Source of the DNA: Amphritea atlantica
Lineage (GTDB): Bacteria; Pseudomonadota; Gammaproteobacteria; Pseudomonadales; Balneatricaceae
Direction of reading: 5' to 3'
NCBI GenBank assembly: GCA_024397875.1
Contig: CP073344.1
Location: forward strand, 2,533,001-2,597,000
DNA length: 64,000 nt
The position numbers were made by a program, and so were the translations under genes. Positions 28,618-38,310 of the stretch are shown here, in pieces. The notes beneath the pieces are model-generated. The model ran no database searches and was not told the origin of the DNA. It saw nothing but the letters and a program-made list of their open reading frames with translations. Within the stretch, counting starts at the first letter, position 1. The number at the start of each line of letters is the position of its first letter.

Positions 28618-29004
28618 TTAGCCAACCACCATCACGGCTTCAACTTCGATATCCGCATCTTTAGGCAGTGCTTTTACCGCATAGGCAGCACGGGCTGGGT
28701 AAGGCTGATCGAAATAACGCGCCATGACTTCATTCACAGTGGCAAAGTTAGCCAGATCTGTCAGAAGAATGTTCACTTTAACCAGATCATTCATAGAACC
28801 GCCCGCTGCTTCAGCAACCGCTTTCAGGTTATCAAACACCTGAACCGCCTGAGCTTCAAACGACTCGGTTACCATCTCCATGGTGGCCGGCACCAGTGGG
28901 ATCTGGCCAGACATATATACAGTGTTATCTACTTTGACAGCCTGTGAATATGTACCGATAGCAGAAGGTGCATTTTCAGTGGCAATGATAGTCTTAGTTG
29001 GCAT
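28618..29004 (-). CDS. ridA: RidA-family enamine/imine deaminase
   Basis: A 128-residue trimeric RidA protein. Family features are [20 protein letters not shown] and the C-terminal [23 protein letters not shown], with the substrate-binding arginine in the ARAAY segment. RidA hydrolyses reactive 2-aminoacrylate and iminopyruvate. Those intermediates arise in serine and alanine breakdown, so placement between dadA and alr fits imino acid release by DadA. Confidence 0.94.
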   Translation of the reverse strand: MPTKTIIATENAPSAIGTYSQAVKVDNTVYMSGQIPLVPATMEMVTESFEAQAVQVFDNLKAVAEAAGGSMNDLVKVNILLTDLANFATVNEVMARYFDQPYPARAAYAVKALPKDADIEVEAVMVVG

Positions 29005-29134
29005 GCTTTAAATCCCCAGTATTAAATACTTAAAATAGTGTATGAGCGTTGACCGTGAGCCGACTCTGCCCTACGGACAATGCTGATCAGGCAGGTTCAC
29101 TCTCCAGCGCAAGGCGCTGCAAATTATAGCCTGT

Positions 29135-29194
29135 AAAAAAAACCGAGCACAGAGGCATAACAAGGTGTTTACAGGTGCGTAAACCTCTGTGCTC
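29135..29194 (-). terminator. Strong intrinsic terminator after dadA
   Basis: On the minus strand GAGCACAGAGG pairs exactly with CCTCTGTGCTC, followed by GG and eight T. The loop contains a second small hairpin (GTTTAC / GTAAAC). It separates dadA from ridA-alr. Confidence 0.85.
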
Positions 29195-29209
29195 AAATAA
29201 CCTTATGGC

Positions 29210-30469
29210 TTACTTTTGACCATAACGGGTGACAGAAAGTCCTTCTGGATCAATATCCGTTTTATTGCCGCTGATAACGTCAGCAACAAACTTGCCTGAC
29301 CCCAGAGACATGGTCCAGCCCAGCGTGCCATGACCGGTATTCAGATACAGGTTCGGATAGCGGGTGCCCCCCAGAACCGGAGTACCGTCCGGCGTCATCG
29401 GCCGCAGGCCGGTCCAGAATTCAGCCTTTTCAATATCGCCACCACCGGGGAACAGATCACCGACGGTAAACTCAACATTCTTACGGCGTTTCTCCTGTAG
29501 AGAGATATCGTAGGAAGTGATCTCAGCAGTCCCTCCGACACGGATACGGTCTTCAAAACGGGTCACGGCGACTTTATAGGTTTCATCCATCACGGTAGAC
29601 ACCGGCGCTTTAGTTTCATCAACGATCGGCAGCGTCAGTGAGTACCCCTTAATCGGATAGACCGGTACCGCAACCCCGACATTAGCCAGCAGCAGGGTAC
29701 TGTAGCTACCCAGACACATCAGATAACGATCAGCCGTGAATGTGCCCTGTTTGGTTTTAACACCCACAATCTGGGTGTCATCGCTGAGCAGCCCTTCGAT
29801 CTCGATATCAAACTTAAACTCGACCCCCAGCTTTTTACACTCGTCCGCCAGGGCATTAGTGAATTTGAAACAGTCACCGGTCTCATCGCCCGGCAGACGC
29901 AGACCACCAACGATTTTATCTTTAACAAAGCCCAGCGCGGGTTCACGGGACACACAACCGTCACGGTCCAGCACCTCATAACTAACACCGCACTCTTGAA
30001 GTACAGAGATATCTTTAGCCGCAGCATCCACCTGTTTCTGGGTACGGAACAGCTGCAGCGTGCCTCCGGTACGGCCTTCATAGTCAATTTCGATTTCAGA
30101 ACGAAGATCTTTGAAACAATCACGACTATACTCAGCAAGACGCATCATGCGCGCTTTGTTGGTATGGTATGAGGTCTGGGTGCAGTTAGACAGCATCTTG
30201 GTCATCCACTTCAGTGTATTTGCATTCACTTTAGGGTTGATCATCAAGGGTGCTAGATCCTGCATCATCCACTTAATTGCTTTTAACGGAACTCCCGGGG
30301 CGGCCCAGGGTGCAGAATAACCTGGCGAGATCTGACCGGCATTTGCAAAACTGGTCTCCATAGCCGGAGCGCTCTGGCGATCAATGATGGTAACCTGATG
30401 GCCTTGTTTAGCCAGATACCAGGCGCTGGTTACACCGATAACGCCACTACCCAAAATCAAAATCTTCAT
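29210..30469 (-). CDS. dadA: D-amino acid dehydrogenase
   Basis: A 419-residue FAD protein. The N-terminus is [20 protein letters not shown], the dinucleotide-binding GxGxxG motif. The middle and C-terminus ([26 protein letters not shown] and [16 protein letters not shown]) match DadA, which oxidises D-alanine and other D-amino acids to keto acids at the membrane quinone pool. It is divergent from an Lrp-type regulator, the known dad arrangement. A terminator downstream means it is a single-gene transcript. Confidence 0.96.
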   Translation of the reverse strand: MKILILGSGVIGVTSAWYLAKQGHQVTIIDRQSAPAMETSFANAGQISPGYSAPWAAPGVPLKAIKWMMQDLAPLMINPKVNANTLKWMTKMLSNCTQTSYHTNKARMMRLAEYSRDCFKDLRSEIEIDYEGRTGGTLQLFRTQKQVDAAAKDISVLQECGVSYEVLDRDGCVSREPALGFVKDKIVGGLRLPGDETGDCFKFTNALADECKKLGVEFKFDIEIEGLLSDDTQIVGVKTKQGTFTADRYLMCLGSYSTLLLANVGVAVPVYPIKGYSLTLPIVDETKAPVSTVMDETYKVAVTRFEDRIRVGGTAEITSYDISLQEKRRKNVEFTVGDLFPGGGDIEKAEFWTGLRPMTPDGTPVLGGTRYPNLYLNTGHGTLGWTMSLGSGKFVADVISGNKTDIDPEGLSVTRYGQK

Positions 30470-30642
30470 TAAAAGATACCTATCCGTTTTTTATACTTAT
30501 CATCAACAAATGATTTAGCTAGTGTATTGCATCTTTGACAGATTATTTTTTTGTATTTAAACTAATTTCAAAAAGATTACCCCACAAAACAGGGCTAATT
30601 ATAAATTTTACCTCCCCTGGATATTACGGACGAAGTAACCCT

Positions 30643-31140
30643 ATGAATACAAAACAAAAACGCAAGCTGGATAAAATTGATCTGAATATCCTGAAAACCC
30701 TGCAGGAAAACGGCCGCATCAGCTATGTCGACCTGGCGGACATCGTTGGCCTCAGTACGACACCGTGCATGGAGCGGGTCAAACGGCTGGAAAAGGATGG
30801 TTTGATTCAGGGGTACTATGCCCGCATTGATCCTCAGGCGATGGGTTATGGCATGCTGGTGTTTGTCGAGATCTCACTCTCCTATCAGTCACCGGATGCC
30901 TTCCTTAAGTTTAATAAAGCGGTAGCGTCCCTGCCCTATGTACTGGAATGTCACCTGGTTTCAGGAGATGCTGACTTTCTGATTAAAGCGCGTATCGCCG
31001 ATATGTCCGAATACCGGGCGTTATTGGGAGAGATGCTGCTGACCCTGCCCGGTGTGAAAAACTCCAAGAGTTATATTGTCATGGAGGAAGTCAAAGAAAC
31101 TCTCAGCCTGCCAATTAACCCGAGTAGCCCACGGGGCTAA
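30643..31140 (+). CDS. Lrp/AsnC-family regulator of the dad genes
   Basis: The preferred start (MNTKQKRKLDKIDLNIL) gives 165 residues. The helix-turn-helix is about residues 12-60 (RISYVDLADIVGLSTTPCMERVKRLE) and the RAM/AsnC ligand domain follows (GDADFLIKARIADMSEYRALL). It is divergent from dadA with 173 bp between starts, so it is probably the DadR-type alanine-responsive activator. The open frame extends 36 codons further upstream without family similarity. Confidence 0.88.
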   Translation: MNTKQKRKLDKIDLNILKTLQENGRISYVDLADIVGLSTTPCMERVKRLEKDGLIQGYYARIDPQAMGYGMLVFVEISLSYQSPDAFLKFNKAVASLPYVLECHLVSGDADFLIKARIADMSEYRALLGEMLLTLPGVKNSKSYIVMEEVKETLSLPINPSSPRG

Positions 31141-31164
31141 ATATTAAGTTTACGACCATTAAGC

Positions 31165-32070
31165 TCAGCCAGGCTGACTGCCAATCTCAATAAGCCAGTC
31201 ATGGACAGCCTTAATCCTTGGGTTATTCAGGGCGCCATGAGCATATACAATATAGTAACGGCAGCGACACTTCTGCTTTGCGTAGGGTGCAAATAAGCGC
31301 CCACGAATGATCTCATCCGTGAGCAACGACTCCCGGGCAATTGCCACGCCCAGCCCGGATTCGGCAGCCTTAATCGCCATATCACCGCGATTAAAGTAGT
31401 GCCCCCGGCCAGTTTCAATCTCATCCATGCCGCTGACGCTGAGCCAGTAACGCCACTCTGCATCGGGTTCGGCATCCGCCCAGGGCGCAGTGTCATGCAA
31501 CAGAGGCACCCGGTTTAGCGCCCCCGGTTTACTCCAGTCGATATCACTGAAGTACTCAGGACTGACAACCGGAAACAGATTCTCATTCATCATCAGTGAA
31601 CAACTAAGGCCGGGATAGCTTCCCAGGCCATAATCAATCGCGATATCAAAGTCCCGGTTTTTCAAATCAAGCAGGCTTCCCTCTGCTATCGTCTCGATAC
31701 GAATATCAGGATAGCGCTTCTGGAAACCGCCCAGACGCGGGATCAGCCACTTAAATACGAATGAAGGAATCGAACGTAACCTGACATTGCCTTCCAGACC
31801 GGATCGTTTGATACGACTGAGACAGTTTTCAATACTCACCAACGCCGGCCTGACGGTCTCATAAAACTGCAGCCCTTCAGCAGTCAGCTCCACCTGACGA
31901 ATCTTGCGGGTAAAAAGGATAACCCCTATCTGGCTTTCGAGGTTTTTGATCTGCTGGCTAACCGCCCCGGGGGTAATCGACAACTCATTGGCTGCCTGAC
32001 TGAAACTGTGCAACCGTGCCGCTGCTTCAAACGTTCTCATGGCCGCGAGAATCTGACTATTAGTATGCAT
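31165..32070 (-). CDS. LysR-family regulator, DsdC/GcvA-like
   Basis: A 301-residue LysR protein of the GcvA/DsdC branch. HTH near residues 10-65: FEAAARLHSFSQAANELSI and PGAVSQQIKNLE, then a substrate-binding domain. It is divergent from the D-serine dehydratase gene, and a 19-bp inverted repeat lies 28 bp upstream of its start, so it is the likely D-serine-responsive activator of dsdA. It is not adjacent to the gcv genes, which argues against a GcvA role. Confidence 0.88.
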   Translation of the reverse strand: MHTNSQILAAMRTFEAAARLHSFSQAANELSITPGAVSQQIKNLESQIGVILFTRKIRQVELTAEGLQFYETVRPALVSIENCLSRIKRSGLEGNVRLRSIPSFVFKWLIPRLGGFQKRYPDIRIETIAEGSLLDLKNRDFDIAIDYGLGSYPGLSCSLMMNENLFPVVSPEYFSDIDWSKPGALNRVPLLHDTAPWADAEPDAEWRYWLSVSGMDEIETGRGHYFNRGDMAIKAAESGLGVAIARESLLTDEIIRGRLFAPYAKQKCRCRYYIVYAHGALNNPRIKAVHDWLIEIGSQPG

Positions 32071-32097
32071 AGGTTCCGTTTTTACCTTTGCTTATTT

Positions 32098-32116
32098 GGT
32101 TTAGTCAAACTAAACC
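32098..32116. promoter_or_regulatory. Candidate DsdC-type operator
   Basis: GGTTTAGT-CAA-ACTAAACC is a perfect inverted repeat with eight-base arms in the divergent promoter between the LysR gene and dsdA. The length and position suit a LysR recognition site. Confidence 0.6.
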
Positions 32117-32208
32117 ATACAATAGAAATGATCGTTTGTTTAGCCCGACTTAAGATCACAGAATACACCCACTGCGCTATACAAACATAACAAAATGCAG
32201 AGCGATCT

Positions 32209-33531
32209 ATGGGTCATATAATTGATACACCACTGGGACAGACTCTCCGTGCCGGCAAACCAACACTCTGGCTGAACCCTGAATTCAAGGCTGACAAAGC
32301 TCTTCAAAGCAGTGAGCTCTCTCTTACCGACATTCATCAGGCAGACCAGCGTCTGCGGCGTTGCGCCGCTCTGCTACAACAGCTGTTTCCAGAACTCATC
32401 AGCAGCAATGGACTGATCGAGTCAGAACTCCTGTCAGCGAACAACCTGCAACAACTGCACTATCCCGATTTATCAGGCAAACTAATGATAAAGGGTGATC
32501 ACGCCCTGCCTGTTGCCGGATCGATCAAAGCGCGGGGTGGCATTCATGAAGTACTCTGCCATGCAGAACAGCTGGCACTGGAACATGGCATCATCAGTAG
32601 CTACGACGATAATTACCTCAAACTACTCAGTGAAGATGCTCAGGCACTTTTCAACCGTCATGAGATAGCGGTCAGCAGCACCGGAAATCTTGGTCTGAGT
32701 ATCGGCATCATCAGCGCGGCTCTGGGCTTCAGGTCGGTCGTACACATGTCGGTCGAAGCCAAGCAGTGGAAAAAACAACGATTGCGTGACCGGGGTGTTA
32801 CCGTTGTCGAGCACAGCGATGATTACAGTGCAGCCGTTGCTGCGGGCCGGGCCGCCTCCAACGCCGACCCCGTCAGCTACTTTGTTGATGATGAAAACTC
32901 TCCCCGACTGTTTCTTGGCTACGCCGTTGCCGCCCTGCGTCTGCAACAGCAGCTGATTGAACAGCAGATTCCTGTAGATGCAGAACACCCCCTTTTTGTT
33001 TATATACCCTGCGGGGTCGGTGGCGCACCCGGCGGCATTAACTTTGGTCTGAAACAGATTTTCGGTGCCCATGTGCACTGTTTCTTTGCCGAACCGGTTC
33101 AGGCGCCCTGCGTACTGATCGGCATGCAGGCTGACGATAAGCAACATCCGGAATCGGTTTATCAGGTCGGACTCAGGGTGGACACAGAAGCTGATGGCCT
33201 GGCCGTTAGCATGGCATCCGGCTGGGTCTGCTCAGTCATAGAAAACATGCTGAGCGGCATTTTTACCGTCACCGATGAGGAGCTGTTCAGAAACCTCTTC
33301 CGGCTCTGCCAGAGTGAAGGTATTGAGGTAGAACCCTCAGCCGCTGCAGGATTGTCAGGGCCCGTCTGGCTAACCGGAACAGAACCGGGCAAAGCGTATC
33401 AGCAACAACAGCGGCTGGAACCCTTAATGCACAACGCCACTCACCTGCTGTGGACCACCGGCGGCCTGTTTGTACCGGCAGAAGAGATGCAGAAATTTCA
33501 ACAGCGCGGCAGTCAACTCTCGGCACGGTAA
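32209..33531 (+). CDS. dsdA: D-serine dehydratase
   Basis: A 440-residue fold-type II PLP enzyme that turns D-serine into pyruvate and ammonia. The PLP lysine is in VAGSIKARGGIHEVL (about residue 107), and SSTGNLGLSIGIISAALGF is the phosphate-binding glycine loop. The PCGVGGAPGGI segment is also typical of DsdA. The length matches the family. A LysR gene is divergent; a symporter gene follows after 300 bp, making a D-serine utilisation unit. Confidence 0.96.
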   Translation: MGHIIDTPLGQTLRAGKPTLWLNPEFKADKALQSSELSLTDIHQADQRLRRCAALLQQLFPELISSNGLIESELLSANNLQQLHYPDLSGKLMIKGDHALPVAGSIKARGGIHEVLCHAEQLALEHGIISSYDDNYLKLLSEDAQALFNRHEIAVSSTGNLGLSIGIISAALGFRSVVHMSVEAKQWKKQRLRDRGVTVVEHSDDYSAAVAAGRAASNADPVSYFVDDENSPRLFLGYAVAALRLQQQLIEQQIPVDAEHPLFVYIPCGVGGAPGGINFGLKQIFGAHVHCFFAEPVQAPCVLIGMQADDKQHPESVYQVGLRVDTEADGLAVSMASGWVCSVIENMLSGIFTVTDEELFRNLFRLCQSEGIEVEPSAAAGLSGPVWLTGTEPGKAYQQQQRLEPLMHNATHLLWTTGGLFVPAEEMQKFQQRGSQLSAR

Positions 33532-33833
33532 AACCAGCCCCTGTTACCGGCTCAGCTGAGCCGGTAACTGGGGCCAGAGTCAGAAACCTGATCAGAGCGT
33601 CTTTAGTCGGAAAAGCTATCCCGGCAAATACGTCTGCTGATTTTACGCTTATAACAAACAGTGGCTTAGGGCCAGAATTCCAGAAAACCGGATATCTGAC
33701 ACATGGACATATCAGTCCTGATTATGTATCCGGGATTCATCAAAAACGACCGTCATAAACGGCAACGTTCCCCGCCGGACACACAGGTCAAAAGCCTGCC
33801 GGAAGGGAAAAATACAATAATTAAGGAGTTTAT
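33532..33833. other. Intergenic region between dsdA and the symporter
   Basis: Holds the 26-bp palindrome directly after dsdA; the rest shows no gene. AAGGAG precedes the symporter start. Confidence 0.5.
33538..33573. repeat. 26-bp perfect palindrome after dsdA
   Basis: Positions 33543-33568 are a perfect palindrome with arms GTTACCGGCTCAG and CTGAGCCGGTAAC and no loop. One T/T mismatch outward, it continues as CCCC (33538-33541) and GGGG (33570-33573). There is no T-tract. It may act as a strong mRNA end structure or a bound site. Confidence 0.85.
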
Positions 33834-35186
33834 ATGGAAGCTATCACGTCAGTAATCCAGGCGATTAACGGTATCGTCTGGGGGCCCATGATGCTGGTGC
33901 TGATCCTCGGTGTCGGTCTGTTTCTGATGCTGGGTCTGAAACTGATGCCGATTCTCAGACTGGGGACCGGTTTTAAGCTGCTCTGGAGCGGCCGCTCAGC
34001 GAAAGGGGAAGAGGCCAAAGAGGGTGAAATCCCTCCTTATCAGGCACTGATGACAGCACTGTCAGCAACCGTCGGCACCGGTAATATTGCCGGTGTTGCG
34101 ACAGCCGTTTTTCTCGGCGGCCCCGGTGCGCTGTTCTGGATGTGGTGTACCGCACTTGTGGGTATGGCCACCAAATACGCAGAAGCGGTGCTGGCAGTTA
34201 AGTATCGGGAGGTTGATGAAGAGGGCAACCATGTCGGCGGTCCGATGTATTACATCAAGAACGGCCTGGGCAAAAACTGGGCCTGGCTGGGCACCGCGTT
34301 CGCCATCTTCGGAGCTGTTGCTGCTTTCGGTATTGGCAACACCGTTCAGTCAAACTCGGTTGCCGATGTTATCCATTCCAACTTCGGGCTGAATGTCTGG
34401 GCAACCGGTGCAATCCTGATGATTCTGGTCGGCGCTGTTCTGATCGGCGGCATCAAACGTATCGGTAGTGTCGCGGGCGCTCTGGTGCCACTAATGGCGA
34501 TCGCATATCTGACAGCAGGCCTCGTGGTTCTGGCAATCAACGCTGATGCAATCCCAGCCGCGCTGAATCTGATTTTCACTTATGCTTTCACGGAAAGTGC
34601 GGCTGAAGGCGGCTTTGCCGGTGCTGCTATCTGGATGGCGATCCGCTTCGGTGTTGCCCGGGGTATCTTCTCAAATGAAGCAGGCCTAGGCTCTGCGCCG
34701 ATAGCACATGCAGCAGCCCAGACGAAAGATCCTGTACGCCAGGGCATGGTAGCGATGCTGGGTACCTTTATCGACACCATTGTCATCTGTTCAATTACCG
34801 GGCTTGTGATCATCACTTCCGGTGAGTGGACCTCGGGTGTCTCGGGTGCCGCGCTGACGTCGGCGGCGTTTTCACACTCACTGCCGGGTATCGGTAACTA
34901 TCTGGTCGCCATCGCGCTGGCGATTTTCGCCTTTACCACCATCATTGGCTGGTCATTCTATGGTGAGCGATGCGTTGAGTTCCTGTTCGGCGTCAAAGCG
35001 ATTGTTCCCTATCGGGTACTATGGATTATCGCCGTACCAATCGGTGCCGGTGTCAGCCTTGATTTCATCTGGCTGCTGGCCGATACCCTCAATGCGATGA
35101 TGGCGATCCCCAACCTGATCGCCCTGGCATTGCTGAGCCCGGTTGTCTTCAGACTGACCCGCGAATACTTCGCTGCTAATAAATAA
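33834..35186 (+). CDS. Sodium:alanine/glycine symporter, AGCS family
   Basis: A 450-residue inner-membrane carrier with about 10-11 membrane helices. Family signatures are ALSATVGTGNIAGVATAVFL, GGPGALFWMWCTALVGM and GPMYYIKNGLG, and FSNEAGLGSAPIAHAAA in the second half. AGCS carriers take up alanine, glycine or D-serine with Na+. Next to dsdA and near dad and gcv modules, it may supply any of these; the substrate is inferred. AAGGAG lies before the ATG. Confidence 0.94.
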   Translation: MEAITSVIQAINGIVWGPMMLVLILGVGLFLMLGLKLMPILRLGTGFKLLWSGRSAKGEEAKEGEIPPYQALMTALSATVGTGNIAGVATAVFLGGPGALFWMWCTALVGMATKYAEAVLAVKYREVDEEGNHVGGPMYYIKNGLGKNWAWLGTAFAIFGAVAAFGIGNTVQSNSVADVIHSNFGLNVWATGAILMILVGAVLIGGIKRIGSVAGALVPLMAIAYLTAGLVVLAINADAIPAALNLIFTYAFTESAAEGGFAGAAIWMAIRFGVARGIFSNEAGLGSAPIAHAAAQTKDPVRQGMVAMLGTFIDTIVICSITGLVIITSGEWTSGVSGAALTSAAFSHSLPGIGNYLVAIALAIFAFTTIIGWSFYGERCVEFLFGVKAIVPYRVLWIIAVPIGAGVSLDFIWLLADTLNAMMAIPNLIALALLSPVVFRLTREYFAANK

Positions 35187-35203
35187 CGTTACACCGTCTG
35201 TTG

Positions 35204-35228
35204 AAAGGAGGCTCTGGCCTCCTTTTTT
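35204..35228 (+). terminator. Intrinsic terminator after the symporter gene
   Basis: AAAGGAGGC, loop TCTG, GCCTCCTTT and further T. It follows the symporter stop by 17 bp. Confidence 0.9.
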
Positions 35229-35365
35229 CATGTCTGTTAGTTGAGATACCAATCACCTGTCGGAGCGTTAAAATTTAACATTCCCTGAAATAAGTCTCTT
35301 GTTGGTTCTAACTGATCCACTATTTCCGACTACACTTTAACCTGTAGTTAAGTAGGGAATAACCG

Positions 35366-36457
35366 ATGACAGAACTTGGACAGCCTGCAAAATTGTCATC
35401 TGAACCGATACACCGGGTCAGCCCCGGGTTTACAGCCCGTTGCCTGCCGGAGATGGCGTTACTGGAACAACTGATTAGCGAGCATGGCAAGCAGCTGAAA
35501 GTCAGAACGCTGGCTTTAATCGAGCATGAGGCAGAAAATCAGCGACATCAGCTTCCGGTCTACAGCCTGCGTCTTGGATCGAACGATCCGGAGGCCCCTG
35601 TACTGGCATTTGTCGGAGGCGTACATGGCGTCGAACGGATCGGCACCCGACTGCTGCTGACCTTTATCAGCTCACTTTTAAAGCGATTACAATGGGATCG
35701 TGGGCTGAATCATGAGCTGCAGCACCTGCGTCTGCTATTTTGCCCCCTGCTTAACCCTGCCGGGATGGCGTTGGGTCAGCGCAGCAATGCCAATGGCGTC
35801 GACCTGATGCGCAACTCACCTTATAACGCGACAGATAAGACCACCTGGATGGTAGGAGGACACCGCATCAGCAACCACCTGCCCTGGTACCGCGGCGCGA
35901 AAGATAATCCGATGGAAACAGAGTCCAGAGCCTTATGTGACTGGGTGCATGATGAACTGCTTGACGCGCCACTGAGTATTGTACTGGATTGTCATTCCGG
36001 TTTCGGACTGCGTGACCGTATCTGGTTTCCGATGGCCGGCTCCCGTGAACCGTTGCATCATCGGGCAGACCTCGCGGCACTGATTCATCTTTTTGAAACA
36101 AGCTATCCCCATCATAATTACATTATCGAGCCCCAGCACCACAGCTATCTGACCCACGGCGACCTGTGGGATTACCTCTACCATCAGTCACTCAGCCTGA
36201 AGGAAAAGGTTTTCCTGCCTCTGACGCTGGAGATGGGCTCATGGCGCTGGGTAAAGAAAAACCCCCGACAGTTGATCTCATTTATGGGCCTGTTTAACCC
36301 ACTGGTACCTCATCGGGAAAAGCGCACGATGCGCCGCCACCTGCTACTGCTGGAATTTCTTATCCGCAGCAGCTGTGCCTATGAAACCTGGTTACCGGAC
36401 AGCCCGATGAGCCGACTGCGCTACGAACTTGAGGCGAAACAACGCTGGTATGGCTGA
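35366..36457 (+). CDS. M14-family zinc carboxypeptidase-like protein
   Basis: A 363-residue protein of the M14/succinylglutamate desuccinylase superfamily. Zinc ligands are visible as HGVE (in GGVHGVERIG) and LDCHSGFG, with the substrate-binding LLNPAGMALGQRSNANGVDL and the catalytic glutamate in LTLEMGSWRW. There is no signal peptide, so it should be cytoplasmic, unlike many M14 peptidases. The substrate is unknown. Its stop overlaps the hydrolase gene downstream by eight bases. Confidence 0.82.
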   Translation: MTELGQPAKLSSEPIHRVSPGFTARCLPEMALLEQLISEHGKQLKVRTLALIEHEAENQRHQLPVYSLRLGSNDPEAPVLAFVGGVHGVERIGTRLLLTFISSLLKRLQWDRGLNHELQHLRLLFCPLLNPAGMALGQRSNANGVDLMRNSPYNATDKTTWMVGGHRISNHLPWYRGAKDNPMETESRALCDWVHDELLDAPLSIVLDCHSGFGLRDRIWFPMAGSREPLHHRADLAALIHLFETSYPHHNYIIEPQHHSYLTHGDLWDYLYHQSLSLKEKVFLPLTLEMGSWRWVKKNPRQLISFMGLFNPLVPHREKRTMRRHLLLLEFLIRSSCAYETWLPDSPMSRLRYELEAKQRWYG

Positions 36458-37190
36458 ACAACACTGGATATTACTGCGTGGGCTGTGCCGGGAAAGCCGG
36501 CACTGGGGAAAATTCCCACAACAGATGCAGAAACTGCTGCCTGACACCCGGATCAGCTGTATCGATCTGCCAGGCAATGGCAGACGCTATCAACACCCCA
36601 CTCCCTCCTCGGTGAGTGAGCTGATTAATGACCTGCACCGCCGCCACCGCCCGGAACAACCAGTGTATCTTTTGGGCTTGTCGCTGGGAGGAATGATCGC
36701 CTATCACTGGATGCAGGAATATCCGGATGATCTCAGGGGCATAGTGATGGTCAATAGCAGCCTCTCCCCCTGGAACCCTCCTCATCACCGACTGCAGCCA
36801 GGTGCGCTGCCAAAACTGATGCGGGCGATGCTCACTAAAGGCTATCCGCGTGAGAATACCATCTTCGAACTGACCTGCGAATCACAGCGCTATCGGGACG
36901 AGACCCTGTCTTTCTGGCAGATGTACCAGCTGGAGTATCCGGTAAGCTTCAATAATTTCCGCCGCCAGCTGCAATTAGCCGTCACCTGTGGCGGTCACCC
37001 CTACCCGCCCAAAAAGCCGGTCTTGCTGCTCAGCGGAGCCAAAGATAAGCTGGTTAATCCACACTGCTCGGAGCAACTCGCAGCCGCCTGGCATATGACT
37101 CACATACAACACCCCGAAGCGGGCCATGATCTGCCCCACGATCAGCCGGAGTGGCTTATCCAGCAGATTAGCCAGTGGCTTAAAGACTAG
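36450..37190 (+). CDS. Alpha/beta hydrolase
   Basis: From the ATG at 36450 the protein has 246 residues. The nucleophile elbow is LGLSLGGM, the acid residue lies in LLLSGAKDKLVNP and the histidine in EAGHDLPHDQPEW. It could be an esterase, lipase or C-C hydrolase; the substrate is not predictable. The eight-base overlap with the M14 gene means translational coupling and suggests that the two act on the same compound. Confidence 0.85.
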   Translation: MAEQHWILLRGLCRESRHWGKFPQQMQKLLPDTRISCIDLPGNGRRYQHPTPSSVSELINDLHRRHRPEQPVYLLGLSLGGMIAYHWMQEYPDDLRGIVMVNSSLSPWNPPHHRLQPGALPKLMRAMLTKGYPRENTIFELTCESQRYRDETLSFWQMYQLEYPVSFNNFRRQLQLAVTCGGHPYPPKKPVLLLSGAKDKLVNPHCSEQLAAAWHMTHIQHPEAGHDLPHDQPEWLIQQISQWLKD

Positions 37191-37200
37191 GCCGCAACAA

Positions 37201-38133
37201 TCACTCCAGCGCCTCGACATGCTGAGTCAGCAGTTCCATGAACAGGTCTCTGGGCTTATTCAGTGGCCCTGAGCGGCGACTGATCGCTGCAACCTGAAGA
37301 TTATAGAACCTTTCTTCCGGTAACAGCGCACGCATCCGACCCTGCTCAACCCACTGCTGAGCAAACCTCTCCGCCAGAAAACCCACATAGACACCCGATA
37401 GAATCATCGTCGCCCGGGTTTCATAATAGTAAGCCTCCGCGGCTTTATTCATCTCCGCCAGCTGCATACTGGCTTCTGAACTGGTGAGCACACCTGCGTG
37501 TACCAGCTTACACTTTTTCAGTGATTCATTAAGCCGTTGCTCATCCGCCTCATGGAACAGCGGATGGCGGTCGCCACAATAGAGCAGTGATTTGTCTTTA
37601 TACATCAGCAGAAAATCCAGCCCTTCAATATCTCTGTGATGCGGGATAAAACCAACATCCGCCTCACCATTAATCACTCGCCGCTCAATCTCTCCCAGCG
37701 GAGCGGTATCAAAACTGATAAAAACATCCGGCGCCAGTGCGGCAAACTCTGCCAGAACATCATCCAGACCACAGCGCTCATCCAGACTGATCGTATCCGA
37801 TGTCAGAATTCTCACCTCCCCGGTCATCTGCTGATGCAGCGCATTCACGGTAGAGCGAAACTCCGCCAGCCGGGAAAACAGCTGTCGGGTCGCATTGTAG
37901 ATAGTCAGCCCCTCCTCAGTCAGGGCAAAACCGGAACGACCACGCTGGCAGAGCTTGAGTTTCAGGCGCGCTTCAAGGTTGGACATATGCACAGAGATCG
38001 TTGAGCGACTGATATTCAACTCCACTTCGGCAGCGGAGAAACCGCCACATTCAACCACTGTTTTAAATACCCGCAGCAGGCGAATCTCATAATCCCCCAC
38101 CTTGCCCATACTTTGCAGCACCTTACCCACCAT
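37201..38133 (-). CDS. LysR-family regulator next to an omega-aminotransferase
   Basis: A 310-residue LysR protein. HTH: GGFSAAEVELNISRSTISVHMSNLE (residues about 32-56 in parts), then a substrate-binding domain. It is divergent from the aminotransferase at 38311, with a dyad in the shared promoter, and converges with the hydrolase gene by ten bases. It probably regulates the aminotransferase. Confidence 0.86.
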   Translation of the reverse strand: MVGKVLQSMGKVGDYEIRLLRVFKTVVECGGFSAAEVELNISRSTISVHMSNLEARLKLKLCQRGRSGFALTEEGLTIYNATRQLFSRLAEFRSTVNALHQQMTGEVRILTSDTISLDERCGLDDVLAEFAALAPDVFISFDTAPLGEIERRVINGEADVGFIPHHRDIEGLDFLLMYKDKSLLYCGDRHPLFHEADEQRLNESLKKCKLVHAGVLTSSEASMQLAEMNKAAEAYYYETRATMILSGVYVGFLAERFAQQWVEQGRMRALLPEERFYNLQVAAISRRSGPLNKPRDLFMELLTQHVEALE

Positions 38134-38156
38134 CTGACACTCCTCAATAAAGTTTT

Positions 38157-38187
38157 ACAAACACCAAAGTAAGCATTCAATGTTTGT
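38157..38187. promoter_or_regulatory. Candidate LysR operator before the aminotransferase
   Basis: ACAAACA and TGTTTGT form inverted arms 17 bases apart in the divergent promoter. The spacing is wider than most LysR boxes. Confidence 0.3.
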
Positions 38188-38310
38188 TATTTATAAGACT
38201 TTAACACTGACGCTACTATGACTCCATAAGGCCACCTTTTAAATATAACGTTCTATGCTGAGCTGATCTCAGTAACCGGCCTCTACTAATAACTGGAACA
38301 GGGTTTTCTC

